64,000 bases of DNA, from the NCBI GenBank assembly GCA_964609245.1, contig CAZSSB010000011.1:12067-76066 (forward strand), in the 5' to 3' direction. Shown piece after piece: positions 1 to 8,049 of this stretch. Each line of letters opens with the position of its first letter. The first letter of the stretch is position 1. The notes under the pieces were generated by a model. It did not search any database, was not told the origin of the DNA, and saw nothing but the letters and a program-made list of their open reading frames with translations. This stretch comes from JAFGCY01 sp964609245 (GTDB lineage: Bacteria > 4484-113 > JAFGCY01). The translations under genes and the position numbers were made by a program.

Positions 1-181
1 AAGGCTCCGGTACCTCGGGCAGTGGCACGTAACCGTCGAACTCCCAGCTGGACATCGCAATCCCGGTCAGTTCGCCCTGGTCGGCCTGCTCGTCCCCCAC
101 CGTCCGGCCGAACAGGATGGAGGCCCCGGCGATCAGTGCCAGCGAAACCAGTCCCAGGACCGCAACTCCGCGCGCTCGCAT
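1..181 (-). CDS. N-terminus of a secreted or membrane-anchored protein (partial)
   Basis: This is the first 60 codons of a minus-strand gene; the rest lies left of the window. It begins with MRARG, then has about 19 hydrophobic residues, then a polar acidic stretch (GDEQADQGE). That is the pattern of a signal peptide or an N-terminal membrane anchor. The start ATG (179-181) is preceded six bases away by a perfect TATAAT (188-193 read on the minus strand) and has no Shine-Dalgarno sequence, so the mRNA is probably leaderless. The gene is divergent from rpsA. The family cannot be recognised from this fragment. Confidence 0.6.
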   Translation of the reverse strand, partial: MRARGVAVLGLVSLALIAGASILFGRTVGDEQADQGELTGIAMSSWEFDGYVPLPEVPEP

Positions 182-187
182 CTCTCG

Positions 188-193
188 ATTATA
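188..193 (-). promoter_or_regulatory. -10 box of a leaderless promoter (TATAAT)
   Basis: A perfect TATAAT on the minus strand lies 6 bases before the ATG at 181. No good -35 is visible at 16-18 bases. The expected transcription start coincides with the start codon. Confidence 0.6.
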
Positions 194-273
194 GGTGAGA
201 ATCACACAGGAAACCGGCGTCGCGCGGGGTAGACATATGTGCTTCAGGTATCACGGTAGATGCTGGTGCAGGG

Positions 274-302
274 TTGCGCCAGCGTTTCACTGATGCTAGC
301 AT
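274..302 (+). promoter_or_regulatory. rpsA promoter (TTGCGC-17-TAGCAT, extended -10)
   Basis: TTGCGC at 274-279 is separated by 17 bases from TAGCAT at 297-302, and a TG stands one base upstream of the -10. A Shine-Dalgarno GGAGAGG follows at about 325-331, so this gene has a normal leader. Confidence 0.45.
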
Positions 303-335
303 ACTTGTTCGGTTTAACTCCGGCGGAGAGGCGTA

Positions 336-2132
336 ATGACGAGTGAATTCAATAACCTACTCGAGGAAGATCTCGCTGGTCGATCCCTCGCAGTGGGTCA
401 GGTGGTGGACGGCACGGTCGTCCAGATCAGCGAAGATGGCGTGTTCGTCGACATCGGCGCGAAGAGCGAGGGACACCTCGAACTCGATCAGATTTTCCAG
501 GAAGAGCTTGCCAAGCTCCAGGTCGGCAGCCCCCTGCGAGTCAGGATCGTCAAGAAGGTCGAAGGCGAATACAAGCTCTCCAAGAAGAGCGTTGACTACG
601 AGGAAGCCTGGGCGAAGCTGATGGAGGACCGCAACGAGGACCGCGAGGTCGCGGTGATCGTCCGCGAGAAGGTCAAGAACGGATACATGGCCGTTGCTTA
701 TGACATCCTCGAGGGCTTCATCCATCACACCAACTTCAAGGGCCGGCCGACGGTGGGTCAGGAGTACACGGCCAAGGTGCTCGACCTCAATCGCAAGGCC
801 CGCAAGCTGGTGTTCACTCGTCGGGACATTCTCAAGCGTGAGGAAGAAGAGTCCCTGGCCCGTGACTACTCGATGCTGCAGGAAGGCATGGTGATCGAGG
901 GCGTAGTTGAGAAGCTGTCCCCCTACGGTGCCTTCGTCAAGATCACCGATCATCTGACCGGCCTGCTGCATATCAGCGAGTTTTCCTTCGACCACGTCAA
1001 GAAGCCGTCGGAAGTGCTCAAGCCCGGCGACGTGGTGCAGGTCAAGATCCTGGCCATCGATCGCGAGAAGAACAAGATCTCACTCTCGCGCAAGGCAACC
1101 CTGAAGGATCCGTTGATCTCGCTGCTGCCCGGCGAGGAGCTGGACGGCACCGTGGAGAGCCTCGCGGACTTCGGGATCTTCGTCAAGCTCGACAGCGGTA
1201 TCACCGGCCTGGTCCACATCAGTGAGCTGTCCTACCGCAAGTTCGGGCACCCGTCGGAGCTGTTCAAGCCGAGCGATCCGATCCGCGTCAAGATCCTGCG
1301 GGTCCAGCTGGAGGACCGGCGCGTCAGCCTCTCAGCCAAGGCCTGCGAGCGCGACCCCTGGGAAGATGTCTACAGCCGCTACATGGTCGACCAGCGCATT
1401 GAGGGGGCGGTTACCCAGCTGCTGCAGAGCGGCGCGGTGGTCAAGCTCGACGACTTCTTCGAGGCCTTCGTGCCAATCGGCGAGATCGCCGAGGAACGCA
1501 TCAAGCATCCTCGCGATGTGCTGGAGGAGAACCAGCAGGTGCAGGGAGTGATCCTGTCCATCGATTCCGCCAAGCGCCGCATCCGCGTCAGCCTCCGCCG
1601 CATCCACGAGCGGGCGCAGGACGATGGGAAGGCTGCGGTCGTCACCGCGGATGTCTCCGCCGTCCGCGACGCCACTCCGACGGCGGGCAAGGTCACCCTC
1701 GGCGACATCCTCGGCAGCAAGCTCGATCTGACCTCCGTGGCGCCGCGCGACGCTGACAAGGCAACCGACCAGGAGCCCGCCGAGGGCGAGGGGACTCCCG
1801 TCGAGGTCAAGGACGAGTCTGCCGATGAGGCGGAAACGGCTCCAGATGATGCTGAAGAGCCGGCTGCTGAGTCTGACGCCGGCGCTGAGCCTGAACCAGA
1901 GGCGGAGGCTGAGTCTGAGACTGAATCTGAGGAGGCGGCCGACGCCGAACTCGCGGAGGACACCGTGGAAGAGCAGGCAGCCGTGGAGCCGGAGGCAGAA
2001 GCCACCGCGGAGGAATCTGAGGACGAAGCTGCAGCTGATGCTGAAGACCCCGCCAGCGACGAGGAAACTGCCGACGATACAGGGGAGGACGCCGAAGCCG
2101 CGGAGGGGCAGGCCGAGAAAGCGGAGGGTTAG
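336..2132 (+). CDS. rpsA: Ribosomal protein S1 family, five S1 domains and an acidic tail
   Basis: This is an RNA-binding protein of the S1 family, which helps the 30S subunit bind mRNA. Five S1/OB repeats can be traced at about residues 18-90, 100-175, 180-255, 265-340 and 350-425, each with the GxVxxhxxxGxFVxh pattern; repeats 3 and 4 are the most canonical (GAFVKI, GIFVKL, LLHISE, LVHISE). From about residue 440 to 598 the protein turns into a low-complexity Glu/Ala/Asp-rich tail. E. coli S1 has six domains and no such tail. The start ATG has a strong GGAGAGG five bases upstream. The gene leads an operon with coaE one base downstream. The symbol follows the family; a general S1-domain protein is the alternative. 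Confidence 0.9.
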   Translation: MTSEFNNLLEEDLAGRSLAVGQVVDGTVVQISEDGVFVDIGAKSEGHLELDQIFQEELAKLQVGSPLRVRIVKKVEGEYKLSKKSVDYEEAWAKLMEDRNEDREVAVIVREKVKNGYMAVAYDILEGFIHHTNFKGRPTVGQEYTAKVLDLNRKARKLVFTRRDILKREEEESLARDYSMLQEGMVIEGVVEKLSPYGAFVKITDHLTGLLHISEFSFDHVKKPSEVLKPGDVVQVKILAIDREKNKISLSRKATLKDPLISLLPGEELDGTVESLADFGIFVKLDSGITGLVHISELSYRKFGHPSELFKPSDPIRVKILRVQLEDRRVSLSAKACERDPWEDVYSRYMVDQRIEGAVTQLLQSGAVVKLDDFFEAFVPIGEIAEERIKHPRDVLEENQQVQGVILSIDSAKRRIRVSLRRIHERAQDDGKAAVVTADVSAVRDATPTAGKVTLGDILGSKLDLTSVAPRDADKATDQEPAEGEGTPVEVKDESADEAETAPDDAEEPAAESDAGAEPEPEAEAESETESEEAADAELAEDTVEEQAAVEPEAEATAEESEDEAAADAEDPASDEETADDTGEDAEAAEGQAEKAEG

Positions 2133-2133
2133 C

Positions 2134-2721
2134 ATGATCCTCGGGATTACCGGGGGCATCTGCGCGGGCAAGAGCACCGCCGCCAGAGTGATAGACCGCC
2201 TTGGCGTTCGCATCATCGACTGCGACGAGGTTTCGCACTACCTGACCAGGTACGAGCCGTGTATCCTCGAGGCGATTCTGGCGGCGTTCGGCCCCGCTGT
2301 GTTTCACCGCGGTGGCGCTCTGGATCGAGCCGCTCTGGCGAGCATTGTCTTCGGCGAAGAGGGCAGGCGCCGACAGCTGGAAGCGATCCTCCATCCGCCG
2401 ATAAAGGAAGTGGTCACAGCCAACATCGACTACGCGCGGCAGACTCAGCAGCCGTTGGTGATTGTCGCGCCATTGCTCATCGAGGCGGGTCTTCACCCGC
2501 TTGTCGATCACCTGTGGGTTGTCAGCTGCACGCCAGAGCATCAGCTGGCACGGATGCGAAAACACCGCAACGTGGATCGCGAGCAGGCTCAGCGATGGAT
2601 TGACGCGCAACTGCCAATGGAACAGAAGGAAAAGCAGGCAAACACCGTCCTGAGAAACGATGGTTCAGTCGAGGAATTCGAGCGGCAAGTACTTCTTGAG
2701 TGGCGAGCGCTCGATGAGTAG
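2134..2721 (+). CDS. coaE: Dephospho-CoA kinase
   Basis: This is the last enzyme of coenzyme A synthesis; it phosphorylates the 3'-hydroxyl of the ribose of dephospho-CoA with ATP in the cytosol. The N-terminus reads MILGITGGICAGKST, a clear P-loop (GxxxxGKS/T), followed by DCDEVSHYL, which matches the family's D-x-D region. At 195 residues it has the usual length. The open frame extends far upstream inside rpsA, but only the ATG at 2134 gives a family-like N-terminus; it lies one base after the rpsA stop, with GGAGGG in front. The end overlaps the start of the next gene by 8 bases. The order rpsA-coaE is known from other bacteria. Confidence 0.93.
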   Translation: MILGITGGICAGKSTAARVIDRLGVRIIDCDEVSHYLTRYEPCILEAILAAFGPAVFHRGGALDRAALASIVFGEEGRRRQLEAILHPPIKEVVTANIDYARQTQQPLVIVAPLLIEAGLHPLVDHLWVVSCTPEHQLARMRKHRNVDREQAQRWIDAQLPMEQKEKQANTVLRNDGSVEEFERQVLLEWRALDE

Positions 2722-3934
2722 CTGGGTCCGCACGGGCTACCGCTGCTGGGCAGTCGCATTCATCGGCGGCGTGCTGCTGGCCGCGCTTCCCATCCTCGCT
2801 CTTGCTCAGAATGCTACCGGGGCCGCCGCGCAGTCCTATCCGGCGGCGCAGGCATATCGTGAGGTGCTGGCCAGCGCAAAAGGCGTGCCACTCAGCGAGG
2901 TTTCGGCCTACGCCGCCGCACACGCCCAGGAACTGGATCAGCTGTTTGACCGGCTGGAGCGCAGTGCCTACCGCTACGAGATCATTCCGGAGTTCGCCCT
3001 GGCCGTGGTTGCGGCGGAGGCGATGTACGGCAAGGGCATCAGCTGGGCACGGTACGATTCCTGGACCATGTACGAGCTGACGACCGGCACCACGCTGGGG
3101 CAGCATCCAGATGTCTTCAGTGACCTTGATACCGCGCTATCCGAGCTGCGGGTCATCCTGAAAGAAAGCGAGACGATGGACGACGTGTTCAAGCACTACT
3201 GGTGTGGGCCTCGCGGCGAGTTCAATGCGGCATCCTACGCCAGCTTCACCGAGGCTTCCCTCAAGCTCTGGGGAGCACTTGAGCCCTATGCCACAGCCCG
3301 CAAGGCCGACGAGGACCGCAACAAGTACAGCCGCGAGTACTACGATGCGGCTCCGGAAGAACCGAGCTGGGCCGGCTTGGCCTATGGCGATCTGGAGGGT
3401 TACCGCACCAGCCTGGGGGCTATGCCGCTCCTGGCAGAGCAGATCAAAGCCTATCCGGACGTCGAGCTGCAGTACGCGCAAGTTGCGCGGCGCTACAACT
3501 CCAGGCTTTCCGACGCCGAGGCGCTGGTGATCGTACGGGCGATCCTCACGTACTGCGAGCAGACCAACTGGGCTGTCGACCCGCGGCTGGTGATGGCCAT
3601 TGTCTCGGCCGAGAGCTCGTTCAAACCGGATGCGGTCAGCAAAGTGGGCGCTATGGGGCTGGCGCAACTGATGCCCGCGACGGCGAAGTCCTTCGGGATC
3701 CGCGACCCATTCGATCCAATCCAGAATCTGTATGGCTGCGTCAAGTACATCGAACGCGAGCTCTACCGCTGGCGTGGTTCTGCTAATTCGCTCGATCTGG
3801 TCGTCGCGAGTTACAATGCTGGGGCTGGGGCGGTGCAGAAGTATGGGGGCGTGCCGCCCTACAAGGAAACCCAGGGGTTTGTAAGGGTCGTCAAGCGACG
3901 CTACTTCGACCTAGCCCCGGACACCAAGGACTAG
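2714..3934 (+). CDS. Secreted lytic transglycosylase, SLT domain
   Basis: This periplasmic enzyme cleaves the MurNAc-GlcNAc bond of peptidoglycan and leaves 1,6-anhydro ends. The product is 406 residues. A signal peptide (hydrophobic core about 14-34, cleavage near ALAQ) leads to an N-terminal part without an obvious family, then a C-terminal SLT domain at about 275-400. The SLT motifs are all present: AIVSAESSFKPDAVS with the catalytic Glu, GAMGLAQLMP, and ASYNAGAGAVQKYGG. The ATG at 2714 overlaps the coaE stop, giving tight coupling, and is preferred to an in-frame ATG at 2660 because it gives a clean signal peptide. Confidence 0.9.
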   Translation: MSSWVRTGYRCWAVAFIGGVLLAALPILALAQNATGAAAQSYPAAQAYREVLASAKGVPLSEVSAYAAAHAQELDQLFDRLERSAYRYEIIPEFALAVVAAEAMYGKGISWARYDSWTMYELTTGTTLGQHPDVFSDLDTALSELRVILKESETMDDVFKHYWCGPRGEFNAASYASFTEASLKLWGALEPYATARKADEDRNKYSREYYDAAPEEPSWAGLAYGDLEGYRTSLGAMPLLAEQIKAYPDVELQYAQVARRYNSRLSDAEALVIVRAILTYCEQTNWAVDPRLVMAIVSAESSFKPDAVSKVGAMGLAQLMPATAKSFGIRDPFDPIQNLYGCVKYIERELYRWRGSANSLDLVVASYNAGAGAVQKYGGVPPYKETQGFVRVVKRRYFDLAPDTKD

Positions 3935-3936
3935 TT

Positions 3937-5049
3937 ATGAGCTCGATCAGCACTAACCTCAAACGCACTGCGCTGTACGACCGTCACGTCGCGTTGGGTG
4001 CCCGGCTGGGCAGCTTCGCCGGATTCGAGATGCCGCTGTGGTACACCGGCATCAAGGATGAGCATCTGTGCGTCCGCAGCAAGGTCGGCCTCTTCGACCT
4101 CTCACACATGGGCGAGGTCATGGTCAAAGGCCGGCAGGCATTCGACCTGATCCAGCACCTGACGTGCAATGACCTGCGCCGCATCGGTGACGGGCAGTGC
4201 CAGTACACATTGCTGCCCACCCCGGCGGGTGGAGTCGTCGATGACCTGATCGTCTATCAGTTCAATCCCGAGGACTACATGCTGGTTGTGAACGCCAGCA
4301 ACATCGAGAAGGACTTCAGCTGGATCGTCGAGCACAATGACTTCGACTGCAAGGTGACCGACCGCAGCGACGAACTGAGTCTGGTCGCCGTGCAGGGCCC
4401 GCGGACGGACGATTTGCTGACTGCGATCGGCGTCAAGGGTATCAAGTCGCAGCGAGCATTCACCTTTCGGCGGACCAAGCTGAACGGCAAGCGGATCATC
4501 GTGGCCGGCACAGGTTACACGGGCGAGCGAGGCTTCGAGTTGATCGTCGACAACGCCGATGCGGAGTGGCTATGGGACAGGCTCACTGACGCAGGCCGCG
4601 AGTTTGATGCCCGGCCGATCGGGCTCGGTGCACGGGATACTCTGCGCCTGGAGATGGCCTACAGCCTCTACGGTCACGAGTTGTCCGACGACATCTCCGT
4701 TCTGGAGGCCAATCTGGCGTGGACGGTCCGGTTCGGTCCGGATTTCCTGGGCAAGGATGTGCTCGTGAGGCAGCGTGACGCCGGGGTGGAGCGAACGGTT
4801 GCCGGAATCGTTGTCCAGGAGAAGCGCGGAGCACCGCGCCACAGCGCGCCGGTCTACTCCAAGACTGGGCAGCAGATCGGAGTGGTTACCAGCGGGAGCT
4901 TCAGTCCGTCGCTCGAGATCGGCATCGGACTGGTTCTTATCCCTCCCAAGTACGCGGGCATCGGTGAGAAGGTGCTGGTGGACATCCGCGGCACCCGCGT
5001 CGCCGCCCAGGTAGTCGAACTGCCCTTCTACAACCCGAAGAAGCGCTAA
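3937..5049 (+). CDS. gcvT: Glycine cleavage system T-protein (aminomethyltransferase)
   Basis: GcvT transfers the methylene group from the aminomethyl-lipoyl H-protein to tetrahydrofolate and releases ammonia. The 370-residue length is normal. Family features include LYDRHVALGARLGSFAGFEMPLWY at the N-terminus (shown here only as the folate-domain start), LFDLSHMGEV, GYTGERGFEL, the conserved GLGARDTLRLEMAYSLYGHE and the C-terminal GVVTSGSFSPSLEIGIGLV. The gene is two bases after the transglycosylase stop and last in the rpsA operon. No gcvH, gcvP or glycine riboswitch is in the window. YgfZ-like proteins are related, but the conserved catalytic Asp region (LFDLSHMG, here D) supports GcvT. Confidence 0.93.
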   Translation: MSSISTNLKRTALYDRHVALGARLGSFAGFEMPLWYTGIKDEHLCVRSKVGLFDLSHMGEVMVKGRQAFDLIQHLTCNDLRRIGDGQCQYTLLPTPAGGVVDDLIVYQFNPEDYMLVVNASNIEKDFSWIVEHNDFDCKVTDRSDELSLVAVQGPRTDDLLTAIGVKGIKSQRAFTFRRTKLNGKRIIVAGTGYTGERGFELIVDNADAEWLWDRLTDAGREFDARPIGLGARDTLRLEMAYSLYGHELSDDISVLEANLAWTVRFGPDFLGKDVLVRQRDAGVERTVAGIVVQEKRGAPRHSAPVYSKTGQQIGVVTSGSFSPSLEIGIGLVLIPPKYAGIGEKVLVDIRGTRVAAQVVELPFYNPKKR

Positions 5050-5059
5050 CGCCCTGACG

Positions 5060-6661
5060 TCAGTGCAGGAAGTGCCGATAGGGCGCGAAGACAAGCGGTA
5101 GCTTCAGTTTGTTGGCGGCGGCGACAACCTCCTGATCGCGCTTGCTGCCGGCCGGGGCCACCACGCAACCGATCTTCGCCTTGGCCGCCAGCTCGATGCT
5201 GTCAGCAAACGGGAAGAACCCGTCGCTGACCAATACGGCCCCCGCGCACTTCCGACCGGCTGACTTCAGCGCCAGTTCAGCTGCATCCACGCGTGACATC
5301 TGCCCCACGCCACGGCCGATCATCACGCCGTTCTTGACTACGCAAAGCGAGTTGCTCTTGAGGAACCGGATGAACGTCAGGCCAAGCAGAATGTCGGGTC
5401 GCAGCCCCTCATCAGGCTCGATGTTGGAAACCACGTGCAGCTGATCCCACTCCTCCTGCACGACGTCGTAGCCCTGCAGGAATACGCCCAGCAGATTGGC
5501 GGCAAACCTGGCGCTGCTGGCGAGCATTGTGCGACATTCGTCCAGGTCGGCTTCGATCAGCCGCAGGTTCTTCTTGCTGGCGAGGTGCTCCCGCGCATCG
5601 TCGTCGAAGCTTGGCGCGATTACGATCTCGAAGAATGTGCGACGCAGTTCCCTGGCCAGCTTAAGATCAACCGGGTAGCTCAGTCCGACAATTCCGCCGA
5701 ACGCGCTCTTGGGATCGGCATCGCGCGCCCGGATGAACGTCTTGACCGGGTCCTCGCCGACGGCGATCCCACATGGATTGAGATGCTTGACCACGCAGGC
5801 CGTGTAGGGCAGGGGATAGGCGGCCGTGATGACCGCGGACGTGGCTGCGGCATCCAGGTAGTTGTTGTAGCTCATCTCCTTGCCCTGCAGGACCTTGTAT
5901 GTGAGCTGCGGGATCCCAGCCGCCGTATAACGCGCGGCCTGCTGGTGTGGGTTCTCACCGTACCGCAGCTTGTCCTTGAGCTTAAGTTGCAGGCTCAGCT
6001 TCTTTGGCAGCAACTCGGCGGGCAGCGCTCGGGCCGCCGGAGCTTCCATCGGTTCTTCCCCCCTGGCGGGAACGACGGCGTCGAAGTACGCGGTCACCGC
6101 TGACTCGAACTCGGCCGTGGCGTGGAATGCATCACGGGCCAACTCCAGCCTGAATGCCGCCTCGAACTCACCGTCATGGTCCCGCAGATGACGTGCGATC
6201 TCACGGTACTGGTCCACGCGACTGATCACCACCACGTGCCGGTGGTTCTTCGCTGCGGCTCGTACCATCGTGGGTCCACCGATGTCGATCATCTCGACCG
6301 CCGACTTGATAGCGGTCTTGCCGATCTTCACTTTGTCGCGGAATGGATAGAAATTCACAACCACGATGTCAATCGGCTGAATGCGCTGCTTCGCCAATTC
6401 CTTCATGTGCTGCTCGTTATCACGGTCAGCCAGAATCGCCGCGTGAATGTGTGGGTGCAGCGATTTCACGCGGCCGTCAAGCAACTCCGGGGACTTGACT
6501 AGACGCGAGAGCTCTTTGACGGGAATCCCGGCCTCCTTGAGCTTCCTGTGTGTACCGCCGGTAGAGACGAGTTCGTAGCCGAACTTGATCAGATCGCGTG
6601 CCAGATTCGTAACGTAGCGCTTATCGTAGACACTGATCAGAGCGCGCTTCTTCGCAGCCAT
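5060..6661 (-). CDS. purH: Bifunctional AICAR formyltransferase / IMP cyclohydrolase
   Basis: PurH carries out the last two steps of IMP synthesis in the cytosol. The N-terminal MGS-like IMP cyclohydrolase domain (residues 1 to about 200) starts with ALISVYDK and has ELVSTGGTHR and KSLHPHIHAAIL. The C-terminal AICAR formyltransferase domain has the conserved KHLNPCG with the catalytic Lys-His pair, and YGENPHQ. At 533 residues it is close to the usual 510-530. The ATG at 6661 has GAGGG in front, and a TATCAT -10 lies about 33 bases upstream. It converges on gcvT with only 10 bases between stops. Confidence 0.97.
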   Translation of the reverse strand: MAAKKRALISVYDKRYVTNLARDLIKFGYELVSTGGTHRKLKEAGIPVKELSRLVKSPELLDGRVKSLHPHIHAAILADRDNEQHMKELAKQRIQPIDIVVVNFYPFRDKVKIGKTAIKSAVEMIDIGGPTMVRAAAKNHRHVVVISRVDQYREIARHLRDHDGEFEAAFRLELARDAFHATAEFESAVTAYFDAVVPARGEEPMEAPAARALPAELLPKKLSLQLKLKDKLRYGENPHQQAARYTAAGIPQLTYKVLQGKEMSYNNYLDAAATSAVITAAYPLPYTACVVKHLNPCGIAVGEDPVKTFIRARDADPKSAFGGIVGLSYPVDLKLARELRRTFFEIVIAPSFDDDAREHLASKKNLRLIEADLDECRTMLASSARFAANLLGVFLQGYDVVQEEWDQLHVVSNIEPDEGLRPDILLGLTFIRFLKSNSLCVVKNGVMIGRGVGQMSRVDAAELALKSAGRKCAGAVLVSDGFFPFADSIELAAKAKIGCVVAPAGSKRDQEVVAAANKLKLPLVFAPYRHFLH

Positions 6662-6693
6662 TGAACCCTCACGTCAGGGATTTTGCCGCCGCT

Positions 6694-6699
6694 ATGATA
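6694..6699 (-). promoter_or_regulatory. -10 box for purH (TATCAT)
   Basis: TATCAT on the minus strand gives a leader of roughly 25 bases with a GAGGG ribosome binding site. A TTGACA stands only 7 bases upstream of it, too close to be its -35. Confidence 0.35.
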
Positions 6700-6754
6700 C
6701 CACGCCTGTCAAGTCCCAGTGCGGGCAGGACCATGTGGAAGGGGCGCTGCGTCA

Positions 6755-7045
6755 CTACTGGTCGGTATCGCTGTTTTCGGTGCCGGTATCGGTGGCCCAG
6801 GGATCAGCGGTATCCCGATGCCGGCGTCTATATACATGGTATACGTCGGATTCCAGCGCATCACGCAGGGCGTGATACACCCGGCGCCGGAGTTGAACGG
6901 GCAGTGCATCGTACAGACTGATTGACTCCGCGCAGAATGGGCAGACCAGTTCACCATGCCCGTCCAGCGACTTCGAGCGCACGCCAATGGAGGCGTCGCA
7001 GTGAGGGCAGCACAGCGTCAGCTGCTCTGGCAGGTCAATGCGCAT
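6755..7045 (-). CDS. Small zinc-ribbon protein, function unknown
   Basis: This is a 96-residue protein with two CxxC knuckles, CCPHC at about 12-16 and CPFC at about 35-38, joined by a short polar loop. That is a four-cysteine zinc ribbon. The rest is basic and helical (RRRVYHALRDALES) with an acidic, Thr-rich end. It starts 3 bases after the stop of the Cys-rich gene at 7049, so the two are an operon and may act together. No specific family is recognised; a small DNA- or RNA-binding or partner-binding protein is possible. Confidence 0.65.
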   Translation of the reverse strand: MRIDLPEQLTLCCPHCDASIGVRSKSLDGHGELVCPFCAESISLYDALPVQLRRRVYHALRDALESDVYHVYRRRHRDTADPWATDTGTENSDTDQ

Positions 7046-7048
7046 CGA

Positions 7049-7984
7049 CTAGTCCTCCGACACCTGCGGGCCGCCGTCATCACCGGCCAGCCGCGGCTTC
7101 ACGTATGGCATGAAGTGGTCCATCAGCCGGTCGCGAAGCTCACCGACTTGCACATAGCGCACCACGTTATGCTCCATCAGATCGACAAGCGGGACGGGCT
7201 GTAGGCTGTCATTCTTCAGCAGGGCCAGCCGGCGCCCGATTCCGTAGACGATGCCGGTCAGTAGGACGGCGTTGCTGGTCCAGTCATCCAGGTTCATGAC
7301 CACATAGTCACTCTCCTGGATGTTCTCGCAGGCCCGACAGGCTTCCTCGTCGCTGATCAGTTCCTCGTCGATGCGGTATACCTGCAGCTTCAGCTCCTGC
7401 AGGGCCGGCAGAACCGCCGTGCGGAAGATCTCGTTGTTACGATCGCTGTACTTGAGCAACACCGTCACCTTGCCGGGCGTGTAGACGGGGATTTTGCGGC
7501 AATGGCCCTCGGGAAAGCGCCAGCACCTGATCGGCAGCAGGGGCGGGGCGTCTTCATCCCGCACGCCGTAGTCATACTTGATGTCGCGGGCGATTTCCTC
7601 GACCAAATCCTCACGGAGCGGCAACTGGATTTCCGCCTGAGCGTAGTGCTCTGACAGCTGCTCGGCCAGGCTGGGCACCTCGCTGTACAGCGGGCACTCA
7701 TCACAGGTCTTGAGGCTATACAACCTGATGTTCAGCGCACGGCAGGCGAGGGCGGTCACCAGCTTGCCTTCGCCCCGGTAGGGCTTCAGCTCGGTGCCGA
7801 GGCTCAGGTATCGGCAGCGCGGCTCTTCGATGATCCCTGGAACCTCGCAGTTCAGACAGGTCAGCGGATCGATCTCACTAACGTGGCTGTCCGTGCTGAT
7901 GGTGCAGTGTGCCGTGCCGAAGCTCACCCGCCGAAAGGGGCAGGGCGGCACGCTGAGGAAGTTCTCTTCGCGCGGTTCCGCCAT
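7049..7984 (-). CDS. Cys-rich protein with TIR/deoxyribosyltransferase-like C-terminus
   Basis: I do not recognise a named family. The N-terminal 100 residues carry about nine cysteines, among them LTCLNCE and TCDECPLYSE, which suggests bound metal or an Fe-S centre. The C-terminal 140 residues look like a Rossmann-type nucleotide-binding fold of the TIR/nucleoside 2-deoxyribosyltransferase group: KVTVLLKYSD, then VLPALQELKLQVYRID, then NIQESDYVVMNLDDWTSNAV and LLTGIVYGIGRRLALL. The small zinc ribbon at 6755-7045 is cotranscribed. A possible -10 (TAGCAT) lies six bases before the ATG, but an AGGG is also there, so leadered translation is equally possible. Confidence 0.6.
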   Translation of the reverse strand: MAEPREENFLSVPPCPFRRVSFGTAHCTISTDSHVSEIDPLTCLNCEVPGIIEEPRCRYLSLGTELKPYRGEGKLVTALACRALNIRLYSLKTCDECPLYSEVPSLAEQLSEHYAQAEIQLPLREDLVEEIARDIKYDYGVRDEDAPPLLPIRCWRFPEGHCRKIPVYTPGKVTVLLKYSDRNNEIFRTAVLPALQELKLQVYRIDEELISDEEACRACENIQESDYVVMNLDDWTSNAVLLTGIVYGIGRRLALLKNDSLQPVPLVDLMEHNVVRYVQVGELRDRLMDHFMPYVKPRLAGDDGGPQVSED

Positions 7985-8049
7985 TACCCTATGCTATACC
8001 ACGCACGGGCAGATCGCTCTCTGGCTGCCAGTCGGTCCAGCTGCTTCGG

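Noticed and set aside
1825..2133. A long N-terminal extension of dephospho-CoA kinase inside rpsA
   Set aside because: It is an out-of-frame reading of the acidic S1 tail; the P-loop of CoaE normally lies within the first ten residues.
5054..5063. Palindrome CTGACGTCAG between gcvT and purH as a terminator
   Set aside because: It has only 10 bases, no loop and no T-run, and overlaps the purH stop codon.
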